A stretch of 64,000 bases of DNA from Orbaceae bacterium lpD02 (GTDB lineage Bacteria > Pseudomonadota > Gammaproteobacteria > Enterobacterales > Orbaceae). The notes beneath the pieces were generated by a model, which made no database searches, was not told the DNA's origin, and saw nothing but the letters and a program-made list of their open reading frames with translations. Below, piece by piece: positions 62,558-64,000 of this stretch (the stretch's first letter is position 1; every line of letters begins with the position of its first letter). The DNA is taken from contig CP133960.1 in the NCBI GenBank assembly GCA_036251875.1, forward strand, positions 372,001 to 436,000, in the 5' to 3' direction. The position numbers were made by a program, and so were the translations under genes.

Positions 62558-63844
62558 ATGATTAAATGGTTCTCAAATTATCACACCCTTGATACTTTCC
62601 CAGCCGTAATCCTTAAAATTTATGATAATTTAATAGCAAAGTGTACTCCTACTAAAGACGGATTATATAGTATGGGGGCCATGATCGCTGAAGTGGCCTC
62701 ACTGGCTATCTCTGGCGTGGTATGGCAAACTGGGGTGTTTTACGCCCATTTGAAATACCAATTGATGAAAGCGTGGGTCACCTTTAAAAGCGGTACTGCA
62801 CCAGGGGTAAATATTGGCGGGGGATTTAAGTTACTGTCGAGCGCCTACCCGGCGCAGGCGAAACACTTAATTAAACAGCTGCGCGAGAGTTTAAATACCG
62901 CAATTAAACAGTTAGATGGACGGTTTGTCGATAACTTGGTCGATATTGACCAGTTTTTTAAGAAAACCCTCAATCTTTCATTTAACGTGTTCTCTGAGGC
63001 AACTACTGCCAAAATTACGCGTAACCAGCTGCATTTACGGAGTGCGCGTTTGGCATTTTTGGTTGGCGCTTTTGAGGTGTATAACTGGCACTATATTATG
63101 GCTAAGAAGCCATCACTGTTTGCCAGTGATAGCGATATTGCGATGGAACAGCTGATTGCCACCAGTTCACTGGTTGCAACCACATCCGATTTTGTGGCGT
63201 ACTCAATTCGGGCCGTTCGTGGTAAAACCACCACCTCGTTTGCCTATGCTAAAGTGTCGTTTGGGGTGTTCAGTGGCTTAATTGGCTTTTTTTCCGGTAT
63301 CAAGATGGCGGGTGGCACCATTGACCATTTTAAACGCGGCAACTATGTGGCGGGTACCTTTGGCTTGTTATCCTCGACTGCCTATTTAACCTCCGGCGGA
63401 TTAAATATTATGTTAGGTTTAAGCTACCGTTATGAATGGGTAGTGACGTTTTTTGAAAAAAGAGCGCAAAATTATATAGTAAGCCAAGGGGTGCAAAAAG
63501 CATTTAATCTATTTGCATTAAGGGTGGTGTTATTTCGCTTTGCCGGTATTCTTGGTATTACTGCCTTAGTGATTGAATTACTGTATGACTATTTTGCTGA
63601 TAATGAGATTCAAGTATGGTTAAGTTATTCTGCTTTAGGTATTTATAAGCAAGAGCAAAAATTCACAACCAGTTTTAGCCAGGCGCAAGCCTTTGAGGAA
63701 ATTGAGATGTTAAAAGCGGTTATAGAAGAAAAAACCAACATTAACCTCTCCGAGCTTGAGAAACAGGCGATCGAAAAACTTCAACAAGATCATGAAACTA
63801 TTTTACTACAGGCCGAAAACGAAGCCTTAAAATGGCTGCTGTAG
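62558..63844 (+). pseudogene. Orphan C-terminal fragment of the VasX-like effector (copy 3)
   Basis: The frame encodes 428 residues matching the last 428 of the VasX-like effector with scattered changes (for example SMGAMIAEVAS, WQTGVFYAHLK). Homology begins at about 62569; the ATG at 62558 has no ribosome binding site and lies 18 bases from the IS end. The N-terminal delivery region is missing, so it is a toxin-tip reservoir or debris. Confidence 0.82.
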
Positions 63845-63851
63845 TTTTAAC

Positions 63852-63876
63852 AGTAACGGGCTTAATGCCCGTTACT
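63852..63876. terminator. Hairpin between convergent cassette genes (copy 3)
   Basis: Same perfect 10-bp stem as in copy 2 (AGTAACGGGC/GCCCGTTACT), lying between the third toxin-tip fragment and the third Sel1 gene. Confidence 0.55.
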
Positions 63877-63878
63877 AC

Positions 63879-64000
63879 TTACTTATCATCGTTATCGGTT
63901 TGATTGTCGTCATAGCCCGGCCATACATTACTGTGGTTAAGTTCGCCCATTTTGATGGCGTATTTACGCCATAGCTGGGCGCGTGGCATATCCTGCTCTT
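63879..64000 (-). CDS. Sel1-repeat protein, copy 3 (partial at window edge)
   Basis: The last 40 codons match the C-terminal end of the two other Sel1-repeat genes (QLWRKYAIKMGELNHSNVWP region, tail QTDNDDK). The gene continues past the window edge, so whether it is intact cannot be seen. Confidence 0.85.
   Translation of the reverse strand, partial: EQDMPRAQLWRKYAIKMGELNHSNVWPGYDDNQTDNDDK

Overview
The window reads as most of an integrative and conjugative element (ICE) of the PFGI-1/PAPI-1/ICEHin1056 type (MPF-G type IV secretion), sitting in an AT-rich gammaproteobacterial chromosome. E. coli-type LexA boxes, a UmuDC pair, type VI secretion (T6SS) cargo of VgrG/VasX type and low GC fit an Orbales (Gilliamella/Frischella-like) or Pasteurellales-like host. 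That assignment is inference, since no rRNA or housekeeping gene is present.

Layout. 1-1828 is flanking DNA: an SOS-controlled small gene of unknown function, a phage-holin-like remnant and a membrane protein. 1829-1883 is a 55-bp 3' fragment of a tRNA-Lys(CTT) gene on the minus strand, the distal attachment site; its orientation puts the element to its right. 1951-2155 is a 28-bp tandem array that spells repeated sigma70-like promoters in front of parA. 2215-13953 is the maintenance module: ParA, DnaB-like helicase, ParB-like protein, DUF2857, STY4528-type replication protein, AcaB-like/TIGR03761 protein, DUF3158, SSB, a lipoprotein, an HTH protein and topoisomerase III. Two iteron-like arrays lie inside and just after the replication gene and are the best origin candidates. 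13954-14760 has no gene but carries many hairpins and a terminator.

14761-33957 is one long co-directional conjugation operon: PilL, TIGR03759/03765 proteins, coupling protein TraD, RAQPRD and small membrane pilin-like proteins, TIGR03746/03749/03752 (VirB8/9/10-like core candidates), a VirB4-type ATPase, TraU-like and TraG-like proteins. It ends at a strong terminator. The relaxase and integrase are not seen and should lie to the right of the window.

34263-64000 is cargo. A PcfJ-like gene and a small methyltransferase precede two T6SS islands built on near-identical vgrG genes whose C-termini differ. Island 1 has a GH19 lysozyme-like effector with a TPR protein as likely immunity. Island 2 has a DUF4123 adaptor and a VasX-like pore-forming effector. 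The VasX C-terminal part plus a convergent Sel1-repeat gene occurs three times (44104, 58668, 62569), the first and third lacking the effector's N-terminus; an IS3-family element lies before the third. Between the islands are a LexA-controlled umuDC operon and an ABC-three-component (ABC-3C) conflict system (SMEK protein, small middle component, DUF2326 ATPase) with a possible regulator. The roughly 2.6-kb vgrG direct repeats could let this middle block be lost or swapped by recombination.
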